Shown: piece after piece, positions 1 through 6,843 of the stretch
Position numbering within the stretch: the first letter of the stretch is position 1
Layout: each line of letters begins with the position of its first letter
Assembly: GCF_013391695.1 (NCBI RefSeq)
Contig: NZ_JACBGH010000016.1
Location: 1-32,059 of the forward strand
Reading direction: 5' to 3'
DNA: 32,059 nucleotides
Origin: Thiomicrorhabdus cannonii
GTDB taxonomy: Bacteria > Pseudomonadota > Gammaproteobacteria > Thiomicrospirales > Thiomicrospiraceae
The notes under the pieces: generated by a model
The model's database searches: none
Told to the model about the DNA's origin: nothing
Seen by the model: the letters and a program-made list of their open reading frames with translations, nothing else
Program-made: the position numbers and the translations under genes

Positions 1-80
1 GTTGAGAGAGCGGTAGAATTTTCGCCCTGAAGATAGCGCTTTGCTATGGTGACTTTTGTATTGCGACTGTATTTGGACAT
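1..80 (-). CDS. IS3-family transposase OrfA, N-terminal fragment (partial at window edge)
   Basis: An ATG at 80 (minus strand) opens 26 codons reading MSKYSRNTKVTIAKRYLQGE and onward to the window edge with no stop. The MSKY...K...A/V-K-x-Y-L-x-G pattern is that of the helix-turn-helix OrfA (InsE/IS150-type) proteins, which bind the element ends and are fused to the DDE integrase OrfB by frameshifting. It is too short for a Rossmann-scale domain check. The assignment rests on this pattern plus the IS3-like terminal sequence directly upstream. Confidence 0.55.
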   Translation of the reverse strand, partial: MSKYSRNTKVTIAKRYLQGENSTALS

Positions 81-124
81 GAAAAACCCCCAAAGTTGGT
101 GTCCAACATTTGGGGGTCACTTCA
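1..124 (-). mobile_element. IS3-family insertion sequence, left end (runs off the window)
   Basis: Read on the minus strand, the region begins with a terminal sequence TGAAGTGACCCCCAAATG near position 124. It is followed by an inverted copy of the same CCCCCAAA/TTTGGGGG block and then by the start of a small ORF at position 80. IS3-family elements of the IS150 type commonly begin with TG...TGACCCCCAAA...TTGGAC ahead of orfA. Only the left end is in the window, so element length, orfB and target duplication cannot be judged. The outer edge (124) is inferred from the TG/CA terminus. Confidence 0.6.
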
Positions 125-204
125 AAAATCGGTTTTTTAAATACAAAAAAGCCCGCAATTTGCGGCAATGCTGTTCATTTAAGCATTGTTAGTTCTAAAA
201 AGTT

Positions 205-236
205 AAAATCCAGTATCGTTTTCGGTACTGGATTTT
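205..236 (+). terminator. Hairpin ahead of the IS4 transposase
   Basis: AAAATCCAGTA at 205-215 pairs with TACTGGATTTT at 226-236 around a 10-nt loop and is followed by further Ts. A terminator-like hairpin just inside the IS end, upstream of the transposase, is a common device that shields the transposase from read-through transcription entering from outside. That role is inferred from position. Confidence 0.5.
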
Positions 237-239
237 TTT

Positions 240-1568
240 ATGCCCTTAACTCAACCCTCCTTGAAATAGATGAACTTGATCAATTCCTTGACGACAATAC
301 CTTTACTCAAAACATCCCAGTTGAATGGGTTGAATCCGCACTCACGTTAAGTGAGCAAGCCACCATTCGAAGACGCCGATTACCCAGTGATCAAGTATTA
401 TGGCTTGTCATTGGCATGGCATTGTTCCGCAACGAATCCATTCATGAAGTCGCTTGTCGTCTCAATATCTGTGCTCAAGGCTTAGCGAATGAGTCACTTA
501 TCGCCAAAAGTGGCATCGCTAATGCACGTCAACGCTTAGGTGCCGAACCGGTGGAGTGGCTGTATCGAAAACGGCTAGACATTGGGGATTAGAACGTTGC
601 CCAGAAGATACCTGGGAAGGCTTACAGGTCTTTGCACTGGATGGCGCTTTATTGAGAACACCCGATACACCGGCGTTACGAGAGCGATTTGGGTCGGGAA
701 ATGCCTCAACCAATCGACAAACGCCGTACCCGATGATGCGCCTTGTGTGATTGATGAATGTTCGCTCTCATGTGATGGTCAATGCGCAAATCAGCCCTTA
801 CCACAAAGGAGAAATTCCACAAGCAGAAGCGCTGATTCCTAATCTGCCGGATAATTCCGTGACGCTCATGGATAAAGGATTTTGGAGTGCCAACTTACTG
901 CTAAGCCTCACGCAAAATAAGGCGAATCGACACAGGGTCATGCCCGCTCGAAAGGGATTGGTCTTTCAAGAAATTCAGCGCTATAACTAGCATGATTGCC
1001 TGATTGAAATGAGCGTTTCGCCCCAAGCCAGAAAGAAAAACCCTGCATTACCCAAACCTGACAAGTCCGTGCGGTGAGTTATCGTATTAATGACGTCGAT
1101 AAAACGGTTTACACCTCTTTGCCCTATGAACGCTACGACACACAGACCGTCGCTCAACTCTATCATGAGCATTGGGAAATTGAGTTAGGTTATCGAAACA
1201 TCAAAAGTTCCATGCAACACAATGCCTTAACGCGTCGCAGCAAAACGGTTGAGTCAGTAGAGCAAGAAGTATGGGGGATGCTGCTGGCGTATAACTTGGT
1301 ACGCCGCGAAGCGAGTCAGGCTGCGGTGAGTTATGGCAAGGCGCCCAATCAGATGAGTTTTAAAGCGGCGTTCCAATATATTGCGGTGCAATTGATTGTC
1401 ATGGCGGATGCACTGTCACCTGGGAAAACAGGCGCTAGGTTAAGTGAGCTTCGAGGCGGGGTTGCGAGCCTGATAATAGAAAACCGCCCAAGGCTTTCAA
1501 GGCCAAGGACGGTTAAGATGAGTAAAACCCGTTATCCGGTTAATCGCAATGCCGCTCTGCTTAAGTAA
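240..1568 (+). pseudogene. IS4-family transposase, broken by frameshifts and stops
   Basis: The reading is recognisable in pieces. The N-terminal part (PVEWVESALTLSEQATIRRRRL, MALFRNESIHEVA, to about 555) is in frame 2. The middle part (DGALLRTPDTPALRERFG, DKGFWSANLL) is in frame 1 from about 556. The C-terminal part (YTSLPYERYDTQTVAQLYHEHWEIELGYRNIK to NRNAALLK) is in frame 3 from about 1074. In-frame stops interrupt frame 1 at 748-750 and 988-990, and a third sits near the frame 1 to frame 3 junction. The IS4 YREK signature reads Y-H-E-H-W-E-I-E...K, so the Arg is replaced by His. A possible original start is ATG 240, which needs a further frameshift near 262. The enzyme cannot be active as it stands. 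Confidence 0.85.
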
Positions 1569-1614
1569 ATAGCATTGCGCGATTGCGGGCTTTTTTGTGA
1601 GGAACGGGCGGGTT

Positions 1615-2523
1615 TTAGTTCCGCGCCATCAAAAACTCCAGCAATGCTTTTTGAGCATGCAGGCGGTTTTCGGCTTCATCCCACACCACGGATTGTGTGC
1701 CATCGATCACCTCGGCGGCCACTTCTTCTCCACGATGCGCAGGCAGGCAGTGCATAAACAACGCATCTTTGTTGGCCTGTTGCATAACGGCTTCAGTGAC
1801 CTGGTAGTCGATGAAAGCACGTCTACGCATACGTTGTTCTTCTTCCTGTCCCATGCTCGCCCAGACGTCGGTGGCGATCAGATCCGCACCGCGTGCCGCT
1901 TCGATCGGGTCGCGGATGATTTCAACGCGGTCGCTATTGGCATGAACCAGTTCCTTTTTAGGGCCATAACCGGCCGGACAGGCGATACGCAGGTTGAAGT
2001 CGTACTGCTTGGCGGCGTTGATGTAGGACTGGCACATATTGTTGCCGTCGCCCACCCAGACAACCGTTTTGCCTTGGATGCTGCCGCGATGCTCGTGGTA
2101 GGTTTGCATATCGGCCAGCAGTTGGCAGGGGTGGTAGTCGTCGGTCAGGCCGTTGATGATCGGTACGCGCGAGTGTTCGGCCATGGCTTCGACAATCTCG
2201 TGCTCGAAGGTGCGGATCATAATCGCGTCCACCATGCTGGAGATAACGCGGGCGCTGTCTTCAATCGGCTCGCCGCGCCCTAATTGCGTGTCGTTGGGAG
2301 ACAGGAACAGCGCATGACCGCCCAGTTGCGCCATACCGGCTTCAAAAGAGATACGGGTGCGCGTCGACGATTTTTCAAAAATCATCGCCAGGGTCTTGTG
2401 TTGCAGCGGTGCGTGTGCCTTGCCGGCACGGTGCAGCGCTTTGAGTTCGATGCCGCGCTTGAGCAGCTGTTGCAGCTCGGCCGGCGTCATGTCTTTAAGG
2501 GTTAAAAAGTGTCTAATAGTCAT
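1615..2523 (-). CDS. argF: Ornithine carbamoyltransferase
   Basis: A 302-residue cytoplasmic enzyme that joins carbamoyl phosphate to ornithine, giving citrulline in arginine biosynthesis. The carbamoyl-phosphate loop STRTR is at residues 53-57, HPCQ at 131-134 and the ornithine-side HCLP at 258-261, with the SMG-type segment WASMG at 222-226. Length is normal for anabolic OTCases (about 300-335). It lies 37 bp downstream of argD on the same strand and is very likely co-transcribed with it. The stop codon is only 16 bp from the right end of the decayed IS, so any original terminator of the operon may have been replaced. Confidence 0.96.
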   Translation of the reverse strand: MTIRHFLTLKDMTPAELQQLLKRGIELKALHRAGKAHAPLQHKTLAMIFEKSSTRTRISFEAGMAQLGGHALFLSPNDTQLGRGEPIEDSARVISSMVDAIMIRTFEHEIVEAMAEHSRVPIINGLTDDYHPCQLLADMQTYHEHRGSIQGKTVVWVGDGNNMCQSYINAAKQYDFNLRIACPAGYGPKKELVHANSDRVEIIRDPIEAARGADLIATDVWASMGQEEEQRMRRRAFIDYQVTEAVMQQANKDALFMHCLPAHRGEEVAAEVIDGTQSVVWDEAENRLHAQKALLEFLMARN

Positions 2524-2560
2524 TAAATGACCTCTTAGTAGTCTCGGTTGTGTGCGCTAA

Positions 2561-3733
2561 TTAGGCCGCTAAAAATTCTTTAACCAATTGGGTCAATTGG
2601 GTAACCAGTTGTTCTGTTTGTTCTTGTGTCATCACGAAAGTCGGCAGCAAACGGATGGTGTCCATGCGGGTGACGTTGATCAGCAAGCCTTGTTCGAGTG
2701 CCTTGCCAACCAGTTCGCCGCAGGGGCGGTCGAGTTGAATGCCGATCATATAGCCTTTGCCGCGAATTTGCACAACCCCGGCCTGGCCTTGCAGTGCCGT
2801 GCGGAACTTCTCGACCAGCACGTCGCCCTTTTCGGCGACCTTGCTGATGTGGTTGTGGATTTCCATGGCTTTGATAACCGCAAGACCCGCCGCGCAGGCC
2901 AGTGGGTTGCCGCCGAAAGTGGTGCCGTGATTGCCCGGCGCGAAAACCTCGGCCGCCTTGCCGTTCGCCAGGCAGGCGCCAATCGGTACACCATTGCCCA
3001 AGGCTTTGGCTAAAGTCATCACGTCCGGGGTAATGCCGTCGTGCTGGTGGGCAAACCATTTTCCGGTACGGCCAACGCCGGTCTGGATTTCATCGACCAT
3101 CAGCAGCCAGTCGTTGGTTTCGCAGATGTCTTTAAGGGCTTTCAGGTAGCCTGCCTGAGGAACATGCACGCCACCTTCACCCTGAATCGGCTCGACCAGG
3201 ATAGCAACGATATTCGGGTTGTCGCTGTGGGCCTTAACGGCGTCGACATTGTCAAATGGCACACGAATAAAGCCTTCCACCAGCGGAGCGAAGCCTTCCT
3301 GTACTTTTTTGTTGCCGGTGGCTGTCAGCGTCGCCAGTGTACGGCCGTGAAAGCTGTTTTCCATGACAATAATGGTCGGGACGTCAATGCCTTTGCTGTG
3401 GCCGTATTTTCTGGCGATCTTGATGGCCGCTTCGTTGGCTTCCGCGCCGGAGTTGCTGAAAAACACGCGATCCATGCCTGACAGTTCGGCCAGTTTGTCG
3501 GCCAGCGCCTGCTGGTTGGCAACATTGTACAGATTCGAGGTATGAATCAATTGCTGGCTTTGGGCGCAAATGGCCTCGGCAACAGCAGGGTGGGCGTGGC
3601 CGAGGCTGCAAACCGCAATCCCGCTGACGGCATCCAGATAGCTTTTGCCGTTGGTGTCTTGCAATAAAGCGCCCGCACCTTTTTCAAAGGTTACCGGCAA
3701 TCTTGCATAAGTCTTCATCAAATGGTCAGACAT
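2561..3733 (-). CDS. argD: Acetylornithine aminotransferase
   Basis: A 390-residue class-III PLP aminotransferase that converts N-acetylglutamate semialdehyde to N-acetylornithine; family members often also act on succinyl-diaminopimelate precursors. Visible landmarks are the NSGAEANEAAIKIAR phosphate-binding segment at about 94-108, the cofactor aspartate in VDEIQTG (D214), and the PLP-binding lysine in TLAKALGNGVPIG (K243). The start ATG at 3733 has an AAGGATG ribosome site about 8-12 bp upstream on the minus strand. It heads the argD-argF pair. The long, structured upstream region (3734-4336) separates it from divergent ilvE. Confidence 0.95.
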   Translation of the reverse strand: MSDHLMKTYARLPVTFEKGAGALLQDTNGKSYLDAVSGIAVCSLGHAHPAVAEAICAQSQQLIHTSNLYNVANQQALADKLAELSGMDRVFFSNSGAEANEAAIKIARKYGHSKGIDVPTIIVMENSFHGRTLATLTATGNKKVQEGFAPLVEGFIRVPFDNVDAVKAHSDNPNIVAILVEPIQGEGGVHVPQAGYLKALKDICETNDWLLMVDEIQTGVGRTGKWFAHQHDGITPDVMTLAKALGNGVPIGACLANGKAAEVFAPGNHGTTFGGNPLACAAGLAVIKAMEIHNHISKVAEKGDVLVEKFRTALQGQAGVVQIRGKGYMIGIQLDRPCGELVGKALEQGLLINVTRMDTIRLLPTFVMTQEQTEQLVTQLTQLVKEFLAA

Positions 3734-3783
3734 AAACTAAGCATCCTTATCAAATTGAGGGCGGTATGACGATATCACAAACA

Positions 3784-3855
3784 AAAAAGCAACCCAGTCA
3801 CAGCGAGCACGACAAAGTGGAGCCGCCGCAGGCCGTCACGAAAAGGTTGCTTTTT
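3784..3855. repeat. 11-bp inverted repeat in the argD leader region
   Basis: AAAAAGCAACC at 3784-3794 is mirrored by GGTTGCTTTTT at 3845-3855, a perfect 11-bp pair with a GC-rich 50-nt interior. Each arm ends in T/A runs, so either strand could form a long hairpin followed by Us. It lies 51-122 bp upstream of the argD start, where it could be a leader hairpin, a small repeat element, or a terminator for transcripts entering from the ilvE side. No ARG-box-like operator was recognised with confidence. Confidence 0.4.
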
Positions 3856-3921
3856 CAGGCATTGGAAAACCAAAAGAGCAATTCTATCCAAATGTTGTTA
3901 AATATCAAGCTATTTTGCCTT

Positions 3922-4185
3922 GGGAACCTCTGATTGAATCAGATTGAGATTCTGCGGGACTTAAAGCCTGGGTCTTCTAGGCGTGGCGCGACGGCCTTAG
4001 CATTCTAAGGTCAAGTGCCACAACAACGAAGAAGTGGGTTTTAAGCCCCGCCCGAAGGGGCTTAGCCAAGTTTGTCATCTCTGCGTTGTGAAGTTTTGTC
4101 AGGTCTAGACATGACTGCAACTTCACGCCTTGACCTGACAAACTTGGCGTTGCCAGAATCCAACCTGATTCAATCAGAGGTTCCC
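3922..4185. mobile_element. MITE-like element, 264 bp, with perfect 21-bp terminal inverted repeats
   Basis: The left end (3922-3942, starting GGGAACCTCTGATTGA) and right end (4165-4185) are perfect 21-bp inverted repeats, with weaker similarity continuing inward. The interior is itself made of inverted repeats: GCCAAGTTTGTCA 4065-4077 with TGACAAACTTGGC 4136-4148; TGTCAGGTC 4097-4105 with GACCTGACA 4132-4140; GTGAAGTT 4088-4095 with AACTTCAC 4119-4126; and a GCCCC/GGGGC hairpin near 4043-4061. No credible ORF is present. Size and ends fit a non-autonomous miniature transposon. No clear target duplication was found. Confidence 0.7.
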
Positions 4186-4290
4186 TGGATATTGTGGGGT
4201 TGAGGGAGGTCATGCTGTCCGATTTTGTAGAATTCTAGGTTTTTCAATGAATATTGTCGCTATGGGGATTAATTGCGTTTGGATTTAGGA

Positions 4291-4309
4291 TAAAATAAAC
4301 GTTTATTTT
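4291..4309. promoter_or_regulatory. 18-bp perfect palindrome upstream of ilvE (possible operator)
   Basis: AAAATAAACGTTTATTTT at 4292-4309 is a perfect palindrome ending 27 bp before the ilvE start. It overlaps a -10-like TAAAAT at 4291-4296, although no good -35 is spaced from it. A symmetric AT-rich site over the promoter suggests a dimeric repressor or activator. The regulator is unknown. Confidence 0.4.
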
Positions 4310-4336
4310 TAATTACCTTTTTGTGGAGTAACTTGA

Positions 4337-5263
4337 ATGCAAGCGATGGCGGATAGAGACGGTCTCATTTGGTTGGACGGTGAAATGGTCCCTTGGCGTG
4401 AGGCAAAAGTGCATGTTTTAACTCATACATTGCATTATGGTATGGGCGTGTTTGAAGGCGTGCGCGCTTATCAGGCCGAGCAGGGCACGTCGATTTTCCG
4501 TCTGGAAGCGCATACCGACCGCTTGTTCAACTCCGCAAAAATCATGAATATGAAAATGCCGTTCGACAAAGCGACGCTGAACGAAGCGCAGCGTGCGGCG
4601 GTACGCGAGAACAATCTGAATTCCGCTTACATTCGTCCGATGGCGTTCTACGGCGCCGAAGGGATGGGATTGCGTGCCGATAATCTGAAAGTGCATGTGA
4701 TGGTTGCCGCTTGGGAGTGGGGTGCTTACATGGGTGAAGAGAACCTCACCAAAGGCATTAAGATTGCGACCTCTTCTTACACGCGTCACCATGTGAACGT
4801 GACCATGACCAAAGCCAAATCCAACGGTGCCTACATGAACTCGATGCTGGCATTGCAGGAAGCGATCAGCCACGGTTGCCACGAAGCGCTGTTGCTGGAC
4901 ACGGAAGGCTATGTGTCTGAAGGGTCTGGCGAGAACTTCTTTATGGTGCGCGACGGGGTGTTGTACACGCCTGAACTGACGTCTTGTTTGGACGGTATTA
5001 CGCGTAAGACGATTATGCAGTTGGCGCGCGAGCTGGGTATTGAAGTGGTTGAGAAACGCATCACACGCGACGAAGTCTATATCGCCGACGAGGCGTTCTT
5101 TACCGGTACGGCGGCGGAAGTCACGCCAATCCGTGAATTGGATAACCGTCCGATCGGTGCCGGTTCACGCGGTCCGATCACCGAGAAGCTGCAAAGCCTG
5201 TATTTTGATGTGGTTCACGGCCGTTCAGCGAAGCATTTGAACTGGTTGACGACCGTTGCTTAA
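4337..5263 (+). CDS. ilvE: Branched-chain amino acid aminotransferase
   Basis: A 308-residue fold-type IV PLP aminotransferase that performs the last step of Leu/Ile/Val synthesis with glutamate. Landmarks are the LTHTLHYGMGVFEGVRAY segment at about 28-45, the PLP lysine in TKAKSNGAYMNSML (K161), and the E195 region YVSEGSGENFF typical of IlvE. The C-terminal segment FFTGTAAEVTPI lines the cofactor pocket. ATG 4337 is preceded by GTGGAG about 8 bp upstream; a second in-frame ATG at 4346 is possible. The zinc-finger gene follows after 24 bp and is probably in the same transcript. Confidence 0.95.
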   Translation: MQAMADRDGLIWLDGEMVPWREAKVHVLTHTLHYGMGVFEGVRAYQAEQGTSIFRLEAHTDRLFNSAKIMNMKMPFDKATLNEAQRAAVRENNLNSAYIRPMAFYGAEGMGLRADNLKVHVMVAAWEWGAYMGEENLTKGIKIATSSYTRHHVNVTMTKAKSNGAYMNSMLALQEAISHGCHEALLLDTEGYVSEGSGENFFMVRDGVLYTPELTSCLDGITRKTIMQLARELGIEVVEKRITRDEVYIADEAFFTGTAAEVTPIRELDNRPIGAGSRGPITEKLQSLYFDVVHGRSAKHLNWLTTVA

Positions 5264-5287
5264 GTCAAACAATAAAGGAGTAGCGAG

Positions 5288-5497
5288 ATGAGCCAAAACA
5301 ATAAGACTAACTCAAAGCGCCATTATGAAGTGACTTATAAAGATTTGCCGTTGCACTGTCCAACGCCGGATATGAGTGTGTGGAATTCACATCCGCGTGT
5401 CTATCTGCCGATTGAGGAAACCGGTAAGGCCAAGTGCCCTTATTGCGGTGCGGAATATACGCTGATTGGCTGGGATCCGGATCACAGTGCGCACTAA
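5288..5497 (+). CDS. Small CHCC-type zinc-finger protein
   Basis: A 69-residue protein with the CHCC zinc-finger pattern: C24, H35 (WNSHPRVYL), C50 and C53 (CPYCG). This is the zf-CHCC family found as short stand-alone bacterial proteins and in the mitochondrial complex I subunit NDUFS6. A strong AAAGGAG site lies 6 bp before ATG 5288. It is a frequent neighbour of ilvE in proteobacteria, but its role is not established, and the sequence shows nothing beyond a metal site. A strong terminator follows. Confidence 0.85.
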   Translation: MSQNNKTNSKRHYEVTYKDLPLHCPTPDMSVWNSHPRVYLPIEETGKAKCPYCGAEYTLIGWDPDHSAH

Positions 5498-5518
5498 GTT
5501 GTGAGTTGAGCAGGCTTT

Positions 5519-5530
5519 ACCCGGCCTGTT
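5519..5530 (-). repeat. Dispersed 12-mer AACAGGCCGGGT (copy 1, exact)
   Basis: An exact minus-strand copy 21 bp after the zinc-finger gene stop. It takes part in a small hairpin: GAGCAGGC just upstream (5509-5516) pairs with GCCTGTTC of the motif (7 of 8 Watson-Crick). It therefore sits as an imperfect inverted pair ahead of the terminator, a layout known for uptake sequences in other bacteria. Confidence 0.8.
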
Positions 5531-5545
5531 CACTTTAAAAAATGC

Positions 5546-5586
5546 AAAAAAGCCGCCGAAGGAATCGTTCTTTCGGCGGCTTTTTT
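5546..5586. terminator. Strong bidirectional intrinsic terminator after ilvE operon
   Basis: AAAAAAGCCGCCGAA (5546-5560) pairs perfectly with TTCGGCGGCTTTTTT (5572-5586) around an 11-nt interior that can pair further (GAA/TTC). The GC stem with T runs on both sides is a textbook terminator usable from either strand. Confidence 0.9.
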
Positions 5587-5653
5587 ATTGGTTCTGCGTT
5601 GCGTGGCGTTTTGTTTTTAAGGATTCATGATTGATTCACATACCGATGATTTA

Positions 5654-5818
5654 AACCACGAAGCACACGAAGAGCACGAAGTTATTCTTGCGCCTAGTCG
5701 CGTTCAACCAGGCTAACTTATTGGTATAGATAGCTTTAATTGCCATGAAAATGGGTGGCAGTACCAATAAAAAGGATGAATTTACAAAGCCTTCGTGGCC
5801 TTTGTGTTCTTCGTGGTT
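5654..5818. repeat. Inverted pair of CACGAAG-type 9-bp-period repeats
   Basis: The left arm 5654-5681 reads as CACGAAG units with a 9-bp period, beginning AACCACGAAG. The right arm 5791-5818 is an imperfect reverse complement ending CTTCGTGGTT. The arms flank about 110 bp with no credible ORF. Together with the terminator and motif copies, this accounts for most of the 383-bp stretch between the zinc-finger gene and the acyltransferase. Similar CCACGAAG strings occur in intergenic regions of many bacteria; their function is unknown to me. Confidence 0.6.
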
Positions 5819-5860
5819 CAAAAAAATCAATCATAAAATGCAGATGCTTTTTTAAAAGCG

Positions 5861-5872
5861 AACAGGCCGGGT
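5861..5872 (+). repeat. Dispersed 12-mer AACAGGCCGGGT (copy 2, exact)
   Basis: An exact copy lying 8 bp beyond the stop of the minus-strand acyltransferase gene. GAACA (5860-5864) can pair with TGTTC (5876-5880), and the palindrome GCTTTTTTAAAAGC (5846-5859) follows in the direction of transcription. The site may therefore also help end the transcript. Confidence 0.75.
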
Positions 5873-5880
5873 GTTTGTTC

Positions 5881-6843
5881 TCAGTAGAGTTTAAGGCTCC
5901 AGCGATTATGCACCCACAGATATTGTTCCGGTGTCTGGCGGATGGCGTCTTCGTAGAGGTGGTGCAGGCGCAGGGTGTCGGCGGCGTCATCGCCGCTGGG
6001 GAAGTCTTGCAGTGCCGGTAGAAATTCGACTTCGTAATGCACGCCTTGATCGTCTGCAATGCGGCGGGTAAAGGTCGGCACCACGGCGCAGTCGGTCAGT
6101 TTGGCGATTTTGGCGGTGGCCGGATTGCTTTTGGCTGGATGGCCGAAAAACGGCACTTCCACATGGCCTTTGGCGCGATAACGCTGGTCGGGCAGAAAGG
6201 TCATGCTTTCACCGGCGCGCAATACCTTGAGCATCTGGCGCGTATTGGCGTTGGATACCGGTTCGACCTGCGCGCCGTTGTCGAAGCGGATGGAACGCCC
6301 TTTGGCAATCAGATAGTCCATCAGCGGATTGTCGTGCGGGCGATAGACCGCATGGTAGTTTGTCAGAAAAGAAACGAACAAGCCGGTCAGTTCTAGTGTG
6401 GTGAAGTGTGGCGCGAGAATCAGCACGCCTTTGCCTTCCGCCTGGGCGGCGCGCAGATGTTCTTCGCCCTTAAAGGTGACAATCTGGCGTTCAAAGGCGG
6501 TGCCGTGGTGTTTTTTGTGGTCTCCCCACCAGACCATGGCCATTTCCATCAGGCCGATGCCGAGCGAGGCAAAATGCTCTTCAAGAATGGTTTGGCGTTC
6601 TGCTTCCGGTTTTTCGGGAAAGGCCAGATCAATGCTGGCCTTGGCCAGGCGGCGGCGCTTGCCGGCCAGCAGATAGAGTAGTTTTCCCAGTCCTTTGCCA
6701 ACGCCAAATTTTGCGCGATAAGGGACAAAAGCGAGCAGGCGCAACACGCCCAATCCGAGCCAGATACCCCAGAAACGCGGGCATAAAAAGCGCCACTGAA
6801 ACGGCGTGGCTTGTTTGGGCGCGTTCTTAACCTTTCTGCTCAT
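5881..6843 (-). CDS. Lipid A biosynthesis acyltransferase (HtrB/LpxL family)
   Basis: A 320-residue inner-membrane enzyme of the LpxL/LpxM/LpxP family, which adds a secondary fatty acyl chain from acyl-ACP to Kdo2-lipid IVA. The catalytic HX4E motif is H146-F-T-T-L-E151 in [12 protein letters not shown], followed by the [10 protein letters not shown] segment and FLPDQRY typical of the family. A hydrophobic segment at about 26-42 is the likely membrane anchor. Its ATG overlaps the msbA stop in ATGA (6840-6843), indicating translational coupling. The sequence alone does not distinguish LpxL from its paralogues, so no symbol is given. Confidence 0.9.
   Translation of the reverse strand: MSRKVKNAPKQATPFQWRFLCPRFWGIWLGLGVLRLLAFVPYRAKFGVGKGLGKLLYLLAGKRRRLAKASIDLAFPEKPEAERQTILEEHFASLGIGLMEMAMVWWGDHKKHHGTAFERQIVTFKGEEHLRAAQAEGKGVLILAPHFTTLELTGLFVSFLTNYHAVYRPHDNPLMDYLIAKGRSIRFDNGAQVEPVSNANTRQMLKVLRAGESMTFLPDQRYRAKGHVEVPFFGHPAKSNPATAKIAKLTDCAVVPTFTRRIADDQGVHYEVEFLPALQDFPSGDDAADTLRLHHLYEDAIRQTPEQYLWVHNRWSLKLY

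Larger units (their letters stand above)
143..1598 (+). mobile_element. Decayed IS4-family insertion sequence
   Basis: The terminal inverted repeats are visible: ACAAAAAAGCCCGCAAT at 143-159 and its reverse complement at 1582-1598. A less perfect match continues inward to about 183 on the left and 1560 on the right. The roughly 1.46-kb span and single transposase reading are typical of IS4-family elements. No convincing 10-13-bp target duplication is seen in the flanks, which suggests flank rearrangement or age. The left end lies 19 bp from the IS3 end. The right end stops 16 bp short of the argF stop codon. Confidence 0.8.

Noticed and set aside
110-240. N-terminal extension of the first transposase frame starting at the IS3 end
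   Set aside because: It reads through an IS3 terminal repeat, the IS4 terminal repeat and a terminator hairpin, so it cannot be native coding sequence.
3977-4213. Minus-strand ORF (78 codons) inside the MITE-like element
   Set aside because: It runs through inverted repeats and across an element end and lacks any protein-like feature.
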